DNA of 64,000 nt. Origin: a virus. The stretch spans positions 62,001-126,000 of the IMG/VR virus record IMGVR_UViG_3300035180_002714, one strand, 5' to 3'. Numbering within the stretch: the first letter of the stretch is position 1; each line of letters opens with the position of its first letter. Positions 14,766-22,127 of this stretch are shown piece by piece. The notes beneath the pieces are model-generated. The model did not search any database, was not told the DNA's origin, and worked only from the letters and a program-made list of their open reading frames with translations. The translations under genes and the position numbers were made by a program.

Positions 14766-15844
14766 TGGGTCTTCCTACCGTCACGCAGACTTGGACGATG
14801 TCGTTCAACAATCGATCGATCTTCGTGTCGATCATTCGAACGATGGGTGACCTGGTCTTCTCGCTCAAGAACTTCTTGAAAACGACGATGGGGTACACCG
14901 TCAAGGGCTCGTGCGACGGTACGACCGGCGCCATGGACGGTGTTGACCGTATCACCAGTGCGACCACATGGGCGACCCGTAACAACGGGGCTGCCGGCGC
15001 GATGTCTTGGATCGTCCTGACCGACGGCGCGGGCATCGACTGGTGCTTCTCGTTTAACTCGTCATCTGACGCAATCGTTCGGTTGGCACACTCGACAGGC
15101 GGAAACTATGTAGCCGCTGCCACTCCCAATCAACAACCGACTGCGTCCGACGAGTGTTTTGACGTTGCTTCCAGTGAATGGGTCAACGCAAATAATACTT
15201 CACGGCCTTCGGATACGGTTTGGCACATGTGGGGCTCGAGCGACAAGAAGATGTGGCGTCTTGTCACGGCCACTGGTGCCAATCTGGGTGTGACGGGACA
15301 CGCTTTTTGCGCCTATATCGCCGGTGAAAAGTTTACGAGCGCCCTTATAGCGCCCGCTTCTTTTACGCTGGGCACGGGCGGGGGCACCGTTGGCGCTATC
15401 AAAACGTACTATCAAGGCGGCAACGGAAACGGTGGTCGAATCTACTCCCTCGCAACTATTTTAAACGTGATCTATACAGGGTCCAGTGTTGCAGACCTGT
15501 GTCGTGTGCGTGCAGGGGGCGCCGATACTAACGCGCTAGCCACCATCGGCGGGGAACAGCCGGGTGGCGCGGTTGGGGCTGTCAACGGGGGCGCGCAATT
15601 CTGGAGTGCAGAAAAACCAGCCCTGCAAGGCCACAAGGGTCAACTCATCTTCCCCACAACGATGGGCGCCCGGAACGCATCCGCAGACGGTAAGCTAGGC
15701 ACGAAGATTGACCACTGGTCTTCGATTACCAACGTGGCTGGCCTTCCTGAATTCTTGGATTCATACGGCGACAAGCAGTTCTGGGCGATTGCTCCCGGCA
15801 TCATTCTTCCCGGTGATGGCGTAACGCGCTTGGTGTCCCAATGA
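14765..15844 (+). CDS. Structural protein, paralogue 3 of 3 (359 aa)
   Basis: Same architecture as its two neighbours with insertions in the middle (around residues 170-235). Opens GLPTVTQTWTMSFNNRSIFV. It is somewhat richer in A/T than paralogue 1. Stop overlaps the ATG of the fibre gene. Confidence 0.8.
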   Translation: MGLPTVTQTWTMSFNNRSIFVSIIRTMGDLVFSLKNFLKTTMGYTVKGSCDGTTGAMDGVDRITSATTWATRNNGAAGAMSWIVLTDGAGIDWCFSFNSSSDAIVRLAHSTGGNYVAAATPNQQPTASDECFDVASSEWVNANNTSRPSDTVWHMWGSSDKKMWRLVTATGANLGVTGHAFCAYIAGEKFTSALIAPASFTLGTGGGTVGAIKTYYQGGNGNGGRIYSLATILNVIYTGSSVADLCRVRAGGADTNALATIGGEQPGGAVGAVNGGAQFWSAEKPALQGHKGQLIFPTTMGARNASADGKLGTKIDHWSSITNVAGLPEFLDSYGDKQFWAIAPGIILPGDGVTRLVSQ

Positions 15845-17427
15845 CAGTTCGTACAGGTGTTGATATGGGGTCACCAGGCGCGATCAACGTATCGCCTGTG
15901 GTGCGTTTGGGAGACGGTACAACGCCCAGCAGTCTTTACGTCTCTGCACGGTCTCGCCTGGGTTCTTGGCGATCTCCGAACTCGAACTTGAGGCAGTCCA
16001 TGCAGGTTATCGAAGTCACACAAAACGTCGCAGTCTCGATCCCTGTGTACATGCGCAGCACAGATACGGGCGCTGGCATCTCGGGGCTTGCTACGGCGAT
16101 GGTGATCACCAGCAAGAAGACAGGTGCAGGCTTCCTCACGATCACACCCAGTATCACCGACCGCGACAACGGTTGGTACGATCTCGCCTTCACAGGCGCG
16201 ATGGTCGACACGTTGGGCTTCATGCCTCTTCGGATCACGGCGGCTCCTGGAATCGGCCAGACCGGCGCGCAAGAGAACGACGAGATCACGGTCAACATCA
16301 TCGCCATCAACAAGAACGACGCGGTCCACATGGGGCTCAGCTCGTTGCCCAACGCGACCGCGGGTTTGAACGCAGGGCTCCCTGTCGTCGGGGTTCAAGT
16401 CCCTCTGCCGAGCGCGGGCGCGGCCGGGGGTCTGCCGTTGGTCGGCACCCAGATCCCGCTTGCCGCCGCAGGCACGAACACCGGCCTGCCTGTCATCGGC
16501 ACCCAGATCCCGCTTGCAACCGCAGGTGCGAACACAGGCCTTCCCGTGGTCGGCACCCAGATTCCCCTCGCAGCGGCAGGCGCAGACACGGGCCTGCCCG
16601 TGGTCGGCAACCAGATCCCCAACGCCACGGCCGGATCGTCCGACGGTCTCGCGATCGCCGAGCAGGTTGCCAACATCGCGGTCACAGGTGCAGCGCTCAA
16701 CGCGATCGCGACCTCACGCACGATCGTGTCCGGTACTGAAGTCGGCGTGCTCGCCAACTCCGACACCCTCGACCGCGTGTTCCACACGTTCACCGACGTC
16801 GCGGGCGCGATCGACTTCTACTACGAGTTCAACATCGCAGCGATCGCCAACGCGGCCGGCGTGTCTGTGCAGTGGATGGGCTACTTGAACACGGCAGGCA
16901 ACACCATGAAGGTGTACGCCTGGAACTGGACAAGTCTCGCCTGGGACCAGCTCGGCTTTATTGCCGGGTCCGGCGACACCGTCGCGTATGGCGGCGAGTA
17001 CGCGCTGACCAACTCGCACTCGAGCGGCGGCCTCGTGCGCATTCGGTTCGCGAACACCGGGCTCACGACCGCCACGTTCGCCACCGACCGGATCCTCCTG
17101 GGCTATGTCGTCTTGCCTGCTTCGACCTCGGTGACGGTCGCGGCCATCCTCGACGCGTTGCTCACGGGACACGCGGTCGTTGGCAGCATCGCCGACGGTA
17201 TCGCGATCGCGGCAGGCCTGCTCCAGGGCAACTTCTTCATGGACCAGACCGACAACACGAGCCCGAACGGTCAGACGGCTGCGCGGATGCGCATCTTCCG
17301 TGATGGCGTCGCCACGGCAGCCGCCACAGACGGCGGTGTCGCTGAAGGTGAGTTCGCGACGTTCCTGGTGACGACGACGTACGTGGGGCCGAACAAGATC
17401 GCGACTCATCGGGTGGTGCGGCAGTGA
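15841..17427 (+). CDS. Tail fibre/adhesin with 18-residue repeats (528 aa)
   Basis: N-terminal beta domain (residues 55-165) resembling phage tail-associated Ig-like modules, then five 18-residue repeats of the type GLPVVGTQIPLAAAGANT (residues about 179-268), then a C-terminal beta-rich domain. Repeats of this GLP(V)(V)G kind are frequent in phage fibres. Probably a trimeric receptor-contact fibre. ATGA overlap with the previous gene. Confidence 0.75.
   Translation: MTVRTGVDMGSPGAINVSPVVRLGDGTTPSSLYVSARSRLGSWRSPNSNLRQSMQVIEVTQNVAVSIPVYMRSTDTGAGISGLATAMVITSKKTGAGFLTITPSITDRDNGWYDLAFTGAMVDTLGFMPLRITAAPGIGQTGAQENDEITVNIIAINKNDAVHMGLSSLPNATAGLNAGLPVVGVQVPLPSAGAAGGLPLVGTQIPLAAAGTNTGLPVIGTQIPLATAGANTGLPVVGTQIPLAAAGADTGLPVVGNQIPNATAGSSDGLAIAEQVANIAVTGAALNAIATSRTIVSGTEVGVLANSDTLDRVFHTFTDVAGAIDFYYEFNIAAIANAAGVSVQWMGYLNTAGNTMKVYAWNWTSLAWDQLGFIAGSGDTVAYGGEYALTNSHSSGGLVRIRFANTGLTTATFATDRILLGYVVLPASTSVTVAAILDALLTGHAVVGSIADGIAIAAGLLQGNFFMDQTDNTSPNGQTAARMRIFRDGVATAAATDGGVAEGEFATFLVTTTYVGPNKIATHRVVRQ
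16375..16644 (+). repeat. Five tandem 54-bp coding repeats
   Basis: Units of 54 bp in the fibre gene, each coding G-L-P-x-x-G-x-Q-[IV]-P-x-x-x-A-G-x-x-x. Units 2-4 are closest to one another; the last is the most diverged. Likely to change copy number by recombination. Confidence 0.85.
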
Positions 17428-17747
17428 GCGCCGGCGGACCTCTTGGCTCAAAGGGCGTCGCCACCGGGCGCGGCGTCACGGTCTCCACCAAGGGCATGGT
17501 GTCGCGGTTCGCAGCGCCTGCAGCCCCCGCGCCTTCACCCGTGGGCGATTCCCTGTCGCTCCCGATCACACACCTGCCCATCCGGATCGTCATCCCCACC
17601 TCGATCAACATCGCGCTCATGGCGATGGAGAACGTCATCGACAACATGCGGGTGCAGCAATCCTCGAGCTTGGATCTGCCCAGCATGTACAAACGCGCCT
17701 ACCTCATCGCCTACGAGACCGATGAGATCGCCATCGTGAAGCCGTGA
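17424..17747 (+). CDS. Hypothetical protein of fibre operon (107 aa)
   Basis: GTG start overlapping the fibre stop. Flexible Gly/Pro/Ala N-terminus, then SLPITHLPIRIVIPTSINIALMA and a charged end. Probably a small virion component by position. Confidence 0.7.
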   Translation: MSAGGPLGSKGVATGRGVTVSTKGMVSRFAAPAAPAPSPVGDSLSLPITHLPIRIVIPTSINIALMAMENVIDNMRVQQSSSLDLPSMYKRAYLIAYETDEIAIVKP

Positions 17748-17751
17748 TGCG

Positions 17752-18012
17752 ATGGCACCCAACGAAGTCGATCAAGTTGCACGCGGGCTCGCGAACCTGC
17801 GCCTGCAGGTAGATGCCATCGAGACGGTCGCCAAAAATGCGTCTCTGCCCGAGACCATCGCGCAGGCACGCAAGACCGTCCGCGGGTCCGCGGTCATCGT
17901 CGCCATCGCCTTGATCGTGTCGTCACTCATCAAGTTCTGGGGTGACGAACACGTCCGATCCCTGGAGAATCGGATCGAACAGCTCGAGGTCCGTGATATG
18001 AGGCATCCATGA
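17752..18012 (+). CDS. Small membrane protein with coiled coils (86 aa)
   Basis: Helical N-terminus (ARGLANLRLQVDAIETVAKN), one membrane segment (SAVIVAIALIVSSLIKFW), then a short coiled coil (VRSLENRIEQLEVRD). The layout fits phage haemolysin XhlA/holin-accessory types, but no family is certain. Confidence 0.65.
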   Translation: MAPNEVDQVARGLANLRLQVDAIETVAKNASLPETIAQARKTVRGSAVIVAIALIVSSLIKFWGDEHVRSLENRIEQLEVRDMRHP

Positions 18013-18350
18013 AGCGCGCGATCGAGATTCTCAACTCGCCCTCGTCGGACTACACCCCGTTCGTGCTCGAGGTGAAGGAGCCTGGCGTTCTTCGGACCAT
18101 CCTCACGGGCTACGAGCCGCCGAGCACCATCATCCCTGCATCGATGGGAAAGCCGCCCGAGGCTGAAATGATCCCCCTGCCAGCCCTGGTCTTCGAGGTC
18201 GACCCCGAAGGCAAGCCCCACAAGCGGTCGTTCGTGTGGTTGCCCGCAGGCAAGGCGCTCGATTTCGCCGGCGCCCTGATCTTCGCTGCGACGTACGTCG
18301 ATGAGCGGACCGGCATGCCGCTCATGCTCTACGAGGCGGTTGCGGGGTGA
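18009..18350 (+). CDS. Hypothetical protein (113 aa)
   Basis: ATG overlaps the upstream TGA. Beta-rich, with FVLEVKEPGVLRTILTGYEPP and SFVWLPAGKALDFAG. No domain recognised. Located between fibre genes and small metabolic genes. Confidence 0.75.
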   Translation: MKRAIEILNSPSSDYTPFVLEVKEPGVLRTILTGYEPPSTIIPASMGKPPEAEMIPLPALVFEVDPEGKPHKRSFVWLPAGKALDFAGALIFAATYVDERTGMPLMLYEAVAG

Positions 18351-18532
18351 GCGCCTGGCAACCCATCAAGCGGTTGCAGCGTGAGTGGAACGAACGGTTC
18401 CTCAAAGCCCTCGCTCGCCTCGAGCGGGAGCAGCGGCAGAAAGAACGTTGTGGTGGGTGTGGTCGAACATTCGCGGAGCATCCGTTCGAAGATTACGAGG
18501 AGTGTGTTCGCAAGGTGTTGAACGAAGCGTGA
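18347..18532 (+). CDS. Small protein with CxxC (61 aa)
   Basis: GTG start coupled to the upstream stop. A basic helix (QREWNERFLKALARLEREQR) precedes CGGCGRTFAEHPFEDYEEC, a possible zinc knuckle C-x-x-C ... H ... C. Confidence 0.7.
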   Translation: MSAWQPIKRLQREWNERFLKALARLEREQRQKERCGGCGRTFAEHPFEDYEECVRKVLNEA

Positions 18533-18554
18533 TGGACGTGTTACGGACGAGGTG

Positions 18555-18938
18555 ATGACACCCAAGGAACAGGCGTTGTGGATGCTCGACGCATCTGAGG
18601 TACGTGCAGGCCAGACCTGGCGGCATGTGAAGACCGGGAACCGCTACACGGTGATCGCGACCGGTCTCGACGAAGCGACGCTTGCGCCGGTCATCGTCTA
18701 CTCCGGCCATGACGGTGTCGTGTGGGTGCGGACGCTCGAGGTCTTCACGGGCAACACAGAAGAGGGCAAGGCACGGTTCCTCCTCGTAACCGAGGAGACG
18801 GAGCCACAGACGGCCCCGTTCGTGAAGGCCGAGAAACTCGAGTCTGCGCGTCGCCGTTGCTGTCTGGCGTCGAGCTTCCCGCCCTTCGACCACTCGCTCG
18901 ATTGCACGCTTCGCTCGATGCAGGGGGTGCACGCGTGA
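18555..18938 (+). CDS. DUF1653-like protein (127 aa)
   Basis: Residues 15-75 (GQTWRHVKTGNRYTVIATGL ... VIVYSGHDGVVWVRTLEVF) resemble DUF1653, a small beta-barrel domain of unknown role seen in bacteria and phages. A Cys-containing tail follows. GTG at 18552 directly before the ATG could also serve as start. Confidence 0.7.
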   Translation: MTPKEQALWMLDASEVRAGQTWRHVKTGNRYTVIATGLDEATLAPVIVYSGHDGVVWVRTLEVFTGNTEEGKARFLLVTEETEPQTAPFVKAEKLESARRRCCLASSFPPFDHSLDCTLRSMQGVHA

Positions 18939-19525
18939 GGCCGGACTGGGATGAGTACATGATGCGCTTCGCCTACACCTCGGCGATGCGTGCCACCTGT
19001 CCTCGCCGTCACGTCGGCGCCGTCATCGCAGATGCGTCCTATCGCATCGTGGCAACCGGCTACAACGGCGCAGCTCGGCACTTGCCGTCCTGCGACGAGG
19101 TCGGCTGCCAGATGGTCGAGGGCCACTGCGTACGCACCCTCCACGCCGAGTCGAACGCCATCGACTATGCGGGGCGGTTCGCGGGGCAGTGCACGCTCTA
19201 CGTGACCGTCACGCCGTGCTGGGACTGCGCCAAGCGCATCGTCAACTCGGGCATCACGCGCGTCTGCTACGACGAGCACTACGAGAGCCGCTACGGCAAG
19301 AGCACAGACGTTCCGGACTATCTGCGCGAGGGCGGCGTCGTCGTCGATCGCATGGACCCCAACGTGATGACGCGCTACAAGGTTCTGATGGGCTTGCTCG
19401 ACAAGCCCTCCGACATCGCGGTGGTTTCAGGGCAGCACTCGACCATCGTTCCGCCCAGCGCGTGCGCGATCCATCGCTTCGACGGTGACGGTCCATGCGT
19501 CGTCTGTGGCATCAGCGGTAGCTGA
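18935..19525 (+). CDS. dCMP/cytidine deaminase family protein (196 aa)
   Basis: Converts dCMP to dUMP (or a related deoxycytidine nucleotide), feeding dTMP synthesis. The zinc-binding and catalytic signature is complete: HAESNAI (His and catalytic Glu) and PCWDC (two Cys). The first 150 residues match phage dCMP deaminases. The C-terminal 25 residues add a second Cys/His set (CAIHRFDGDGPCVVCG) that is not part of the usual family. GTG start overlaps the upstream TGA. Confidence 0.9.
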   Translation: MRPDWDEYMMRFAYTSAMRATCPRRHVGAVIADASYRIVATGYNGAARHLPSCDEVGCQMVEGHCVRTLHAESNAIDYAGRFAGQCTLYVTVTPCWDCAKRIVNSGITRVCYDEHYESRYGKSTDVPDYLREGGVVVDRMDPNVMTRYKVLMGLLDKPSDIAVVSGQHSTIVPPSACAIHRFDGDGPCVVCGISGS

Positions 19526-19532
19526 GGTGTAC

Positions 19533-19637
19533 ATGTCCCCGTACGACGACGGCTGGCTCTCCGGCATGGAGATCTCTTGCACGCGGTCGTGCTCGCGGGG
19601 TAAACCTGGACGCATGCGAACCTATCGCTCGGCATGA
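19533..19637 (+). CDS. Mini-protein (34 aa)
   Basis: ATG with GAGGTG seven bases upstream, and a stop that overlaps the next ATG (ATGA) as in neighbouring genes. Product SPYDDGWLSGMEISCTRSC then basic. Weak support beyond these overlaps. Confidence 0.4.
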   Translation: MSPYDDGWLSGMEISCTRSCSRGKPGRMRTYRSA

Positions 19638-19981
19638 GGCCGTACGACGAGTACTTCACGGCGTGCGCCAAAGCCGCGCTCGAGCATGACTTCGACCCGA
19701 TCCCCTGGATCGACGCCCCTCACTGGCGTCGTGAAGCCGCCTACGCGGTGGCCGAGGCTGCGCTCAACACCAACAACCCAGACTTCACGCGAAGCGCATG
19801 GCTCTTGACGATGTCGTTGATGGGTTGGCGGTGGGACAAGATTCTCGACGAACAAAAAAAGACACATCCCGGGATCGTCTACGGCGAATTGACGCGCGGC
19901 GGTTCGAAGCACTGGGAGAGCGTCGTCAAGCAGGTACGTGATGTCGGGCGTAAGCTCGGCGTGAGGATGACAGGACCATGA
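19634..19981 (+). CDS. Hypothetical protein, RyR-domain-like core (115 aa)
   Basis: The stretch AWLLTMSLMGWRWDKILDEQ followed by KKTHPGIVYGEL resembles RyR domains found in phage proteins, although the match is partial. The C-terminal TRGGSKHWESVVKQVR is also seen in phage hypotheticals. ATGA overlap upstream, coupled downstream. Confidence 0.7.
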   Translation: MRPYDEYFTACAKAALEHDFDPIPWIDAPHWRREAAYAVAEAALNTNNPDFTRSAWLLTMSLMGWRWDKILDEQKKTHPGIVYGELTRGGSKHWESVVKQVRDVGRKLGVRMTGP

Positions 19982-20256
19982 ACGAGTTCCAGATCGGCGA
20001 CACAGTGAAGTGGCTCTCGCAGGCCGGCGGGTCGACCAAGACCAAGGAAGGGCGCATTGTCGAGATCGTGCCCCCAGGCGTCATGCCCGACGTCCCGAAG
20101 ATCACGGGCTCACGCCGTGTGGTTAGCTACGTCGTCGAAGTGACGTTCCCGCCGGGCGATCGCCGAGGCTTCATCACAGGCCCCATCCGTACGAAGAAGC
20201 CCCAACGCTACTGGCCCCTGCCCCAGAAGCTGAAGCTGGTGTCGAAGCCCTCGTGA
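19978..20256 (+). CDS. Small SH3/Tudor-like protein (92 aa)
   Basis: FQIGDTVKWLSQAGGSTKTK followed by EGRIVEIVPPG and a strand-rich remainder looks like the small beta-barrel domain found in many phage hypotheticals. Role unknown; nucleic-acid or protein binding is possible. Confidence 0.75.
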   Translation: MNEFQIGDTVKWLSQAGGSTKTKEGRIVEIVPPGVMPDVPKITGSRRVVSYVVEVTFPPGDRRGFITGPIRTKKPQRYWPLPQKLKLVSKPS

Positions 20257-20747
20257 TCGTCGCTTTCACCGGGCACCGTCCCGACAAGCTGGGCAACTGG
20301 GATCCCGCACATCCCGTGGTCGCGCGCGTGAAGAAGGCGCTTCGCAACGGCCTCATCGAGAACTGGCCTTTGGTTGCCGTCTCAGGCATGGCCCTTGGTG
20401 TTGACATGTGGGCGGCCGAGGCGTGTGTGGAACTCGGCATTCCGTTCCATGCGGCCCTGCCCTGCGATGGCTGGAGTGAGAATTGGCCGTTGCCTTCACG
20501 GCAACGCTACCAAGCCCTCGTGAAGAAGGCCGCCGAGATCCACGTCGTCAGCCCCGGCTCCTACAAGCCCTGGAAGATGCAGCGACGTAACGAGTGGATG
20601 GTGGATCACTGCAACCTGCTCCTGAGCATCTGGGATGGCAGCGCCGGCGGCACCGCAAATTGTCTCGAGTACGCGGACTACGTGAAACGTCCGGTGAAAC
20701 AGCTCCAATGGCGTGAGCAGATGTTGACGGCCACATCGGATTGCTAG
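20253..20747 (+). CDS. YpsA/DUF1273-like SLOG-fold protein (164 aa)
   Basis: GHRPDKLG at the start, SGMALGVDMWAAE in the middle and RRNEWMVDHCNLLLSIWDG with SAGGTANCLEYA form the full set of DUF1273/YpsA motifs. SLOG-fold proteins bind nucleotide-derived ligands; the phage role is not known. GTG start on the upstream TGA. Confidence 0.85.
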   Translation: MIVAFTGHRPDKLGNWDPAHPVVARVKKALRNGLIENWPLVAVSGMALGVDMWAAEACVELGIPFHAALPCDGWSENWPLPSRQRYQALVKKAAEIHVVSPGSYKPWKMQRRNEWMVDHCNLLLSIWDGSAGGTANCLEYADYVKRPVKQLQWREQMLTATSDC

Positions 20748-20752
20748 ATAAA
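20724..20752 (+). promoter_or_regulatory. Sigma70-type promoter TTGACG-N17-GATAAA
   Basis: TTGACG at 20724-20729, 17-base spacer, GATAAA at 20747-20752. The ATG at 20760 begins seven bases after the -10 element, so this too would give a leaderless message. It differs from the late motif in having a good -35. Confidence 0.6.
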
Positions 20753-20759
20753 CATCACC

Positions 20760-21020
20760 ATGCCCAAGCCCAAGACCAAGTTCACCGCCACGTTCACCGC
20801 CAAGCTCGGCAAGACGCCCATCACCATCAACCTCCCCGTCGACTTCACGGCGACGGGCGTCGACAGCGCTGACATGCTCGCCGAGGATCTGGCAGGCGTT
20901 GCCGCCGACGAGCTGCAGAACCTTCAGGAGAACGCCATCCTGAAGCTGAAGAACAAGGCCGACCTCAAGCGCGCGTTCAAGGCGTACGCGAAGGCGAACC
21001 CGCCCAGCGCGAACGCGTAG
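20760..21020 (+). CDS. Hypothetical protein (86 aa)
   Basis: Begins with a strand-rich part (TKFTATFTAKLGKTPITINL) and ends in Lys-rich helices (ENAILKLKNKADLKRAFKAY). Own promoter and own terminator, so an independently expressed gene. Not recognised. Confidence 0.75.
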   Translation: MPKPKTKFTATFTAKLGKTPITINLPVDFTATGVDSADMLAEDLAGVAADELQNLQENAILKLKNKADLKRAFKAYAKANPPSANA

Positions 21021-21062
21021 CTTGGACGGCTACATGTAGAAGCTGCTGGACAACTACACGTG

Positions 21063-21084
21063 AAAGACGCCAACTCGGCGTCTT
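21063..21084 (+). terminator. Terminator hairpin between convergent units
   Basis: AAAGACGCC / GGCGTCTTT with a short AACTC loop, followed by TCTTCGTTT on the plus strand. On the minus strand the same stem follows the tRNA cluster, so it may work in both directions. Confidence 0.75.
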
Positions 21085-21092
21085 TCTTCGTT

Positions 21093-21168
21093 TGGAGACC
21101 CCCACGGGGGTCGAACCCGTGACCGAAAGTTTCATCACACTTCCGCTCTACCACTGAGCTAGGGGGCC
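21093..21168 (-). tRNA. tRNA with 8-nt anticodon loop (GAU-containing), CCA encoded
   Basis: Cloverleaf is complete: 7-bp acceptor (GGCCCCC/GGGGGTC), D-arm GCTC/GAGC, T-arm ACGGG/CCCGT with TTCGACC loop, and 3' TCCA. The anticodon stem GAAGT/ACTTT encloses GTGATGAA, eight bases instead of seven, at 21131-21138. With U33 in its usual place the anticodon would be GAU (Ile) or a four-base GAUG. The variable loop is normal length, so the extra base is really in the loop. Confidence 0.75.
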
Positions 21169-21173
21169 AGTCG

Positions 21174-21246
21174 CGGAAACCACGGGGCTCGAACCCGTCA
21201 TCCCAAGACCATCAATCTTGGTGCTGCACCCGGCAGCTCGGAATCC
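21174..21246 (-). tRNA. Degenerate tRNA-like gene with GAU in the loop
   Basis: T-arm (ACGGG/CCCGT, TTCGAGC loop) and D-arm are good. The acceptor GGATTCC/GGTTTCC has two T-T mismatches. The anticodon arm CCAAGA/TCTTGG has six pairs round TTGATGG, giving GAU with G rather than A at position 37. No encoded CCA. Possibly a tRNA-Ile variant or a decaying gene. Confidence 0.55.
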
Positions 21247-21323
21247 AGTAGTCCACGTTGCGAACGTCACGCACAACGCGAACAACGCGTTTCGTAATAC
21301 TATCAGCACGTGCAGAAAGATGG

Positions 21324-21394
21324 GCGGGAAGATGGGGTCGAACCACCGACCTTGATTCTTGCGAACCAAAGCTCTACCACTGAGCTATTCCCGC
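21324..21394 (-). tRNA. tRNA-like gene with tRNA-Gly body and abnormal anticodon loop
   Basis: Acceptor GCGGGAA/TTCCCGC and the next bases look like bacterial tRNA-Gly; CCCA follows on the 3' side. D- and T-arms pair fully. The anticodon stem TTGGT/ATCAA encloses TCGCAAGA, eight bases at 21357-21364, with no U33 before an NCC anticodon. The decoding identity cannot be assigned (CGC or GCA are possible). Confidence 0.65.
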
Positions 21395-21396
21395 AG

Positions 21397-21468
21397 AGAC
21401 CTCGCGTGGAGTTGAACCACGTGTCGCCGGGCTAGAAGTCCGGTGCTCTATCGTTGAGCTACGAGGCC
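21397..21468 (-). tRNA. tRNA-Arg (anticodon UCU)
   Basis: Acceptor GGCCTCG/CGAGGTC, D-arm GCTC/GAGC, T-arm CGTGG/CCACG. Seven-base anticodon loop CTTCTAG gives UCU, reading AGA/AGG, rare codons in a GC-rich genome. The closing pair of the anticodon stem (31-39) is A-C instead of a pair. No encoded CCA. Confidence 0.85.
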
Positions 21469-21469
21469 A

Positions 21470-21549
21470 TGGCGGAGCTGCCCGGACGCGACCCGGGATC
21501 TCTCGTGGATCCGAAGACCCACGAGCTGCGCGCTTTACGCCACAGCTCC
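21470..21549 (-). tRNA. tRNA-like RNA with a 10-bp UUCG hairpin instead of an anticodon arm
   Basis: Perfect 7-bp acceptor (GGAGCTG/CAGCTCC), 3' end G-CCA encoded, perfect 5-bp T-stem (CCCGG/CCGGG) and a small D-arm. Where the anticodon arm should be, CTCGTGGGTC and GATCCACGAG pair over ten base pairs with a TTCG tetraloop, leaving no anticodon loop. The T-loop (GTCGCGT) lacks the usual T54 and A58. It lies one base from tRNA-Arg in the same orientation. Confidence 0.6.
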
Positions 21550-21557
21550 AAAGAGGG

Positions 21558-21875
21558 TTACTTCACGAGGGGCAAGGCACTCGTGACCTTTCCGATCGCC
21601 TTGCGATCCGTGGACGGGGGCAAGCCGAGGGCCATTGCCTGACCCGCAAACGGGCCGGCGTCCTCGACGATGAGCTTGTAGGTCAGCGACTGCTCGCCTA
21701 GCGCGAGCGCGATACGCCGCAACGAGGCCTCATCGGGTACCGCGAGCGCGATGACGATCGTCGGCGGGTAGCCTGAAGCCTCGGAGGCAGCGTGGCACAC
21801 CTGCGCCATCTGGACGCCGTGCGGAAGATCGTTGCGGATCACCGTATACAGGACCTTGGGTTGCTCGTCGCTCAT
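21558..21875 (-). CDS. pth2: Peptidyl-tRNA hydrolase, Pth2 type (105 aa)
   Basis: Releases tRNA from peptidyl-tRNA that has dropped off the ribosome. The opening KVLYTVIRNDLPHGVQMAQV followed by CHAASEA is the PTH2 signature region (RxDLxxGxxxAQxxHA), and the length fits a minimal PTH2 domain. PTH2 is typical of archaea and eukaryotes and less common in bacteria. The gene is directly upstream of, and co-oriented with, the five tRNA-like genes, so they are likely one transcript. ATG 21875 preferred; GTG 21881 is possible. Confidence 0.8.
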   Translation of the reverse strand: MSDEQPKVLYTVIRNDLPHGVQMAQVCHAASEASGYPPTIVIALAVPDEASLRRIALALGEQSLTYKLIVEDAGPFAGQAMALGLPPSTDRKAIGKVTSALPLVK

Positions 21876-21913
21876 GACCACACGCGACCTTCGCTACACG
21901 GTAGCGTGGCACG

Positions 21914-22126
21914 ATGCGCAAGCTCACCCGGAAGCAGGTCTTGTCGATCCCACAACTCCTCCACATCGACGGCGGGGGCGGCAAGCATCGAGAGTCCCTG
22001 CGTGGCAAGGCCGCGAGTTTCGCCTTGTGGTTGAAGAACAACGGCTACCCGAGTGGGTACCGCGTGCTTTGCATGAACTGCAACCTCGCCATCGGCATCA
22101 GCGGGACCTGTCCTCACCGGCGGTAG
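21914..22126 (+). CDS. Small Cys/His protein, HNH-like end (70 aa)
   Basis: C-terminal [20 protein letters not shown] matches the end of many small phage proteins related to HNH/zinc-finger endonucleases (LCxNCNxxxGxxGxCPH). The N-terminal part is basic. It is too short for a complete HNH nuclease. It lies between an intact and a broken pth2 copy, so it may be a mobile insertion. Confidence 0.65.
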   Translation: MRKLTRKQVLSIPQLLHIDGGGGKHRESLRGKAASFALWLKNNGYPSGYRVLCMNCNLAIGISGTCPHRR

Positions 22127-22127
22127 C

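Noticed and set aside
16375-16644. Possible CRISPR-like or regulatory repeats
   Set aside because: The 54-bp units are in frame, have no spacers and encode an 18-residue fibre repeat.
21454-21642. 62-residue plus-strand frame over the tRNA cluster
   Set aside because: It covers a tRNA-like gene and the end of pth2 on the other strand and has no protein-like features.
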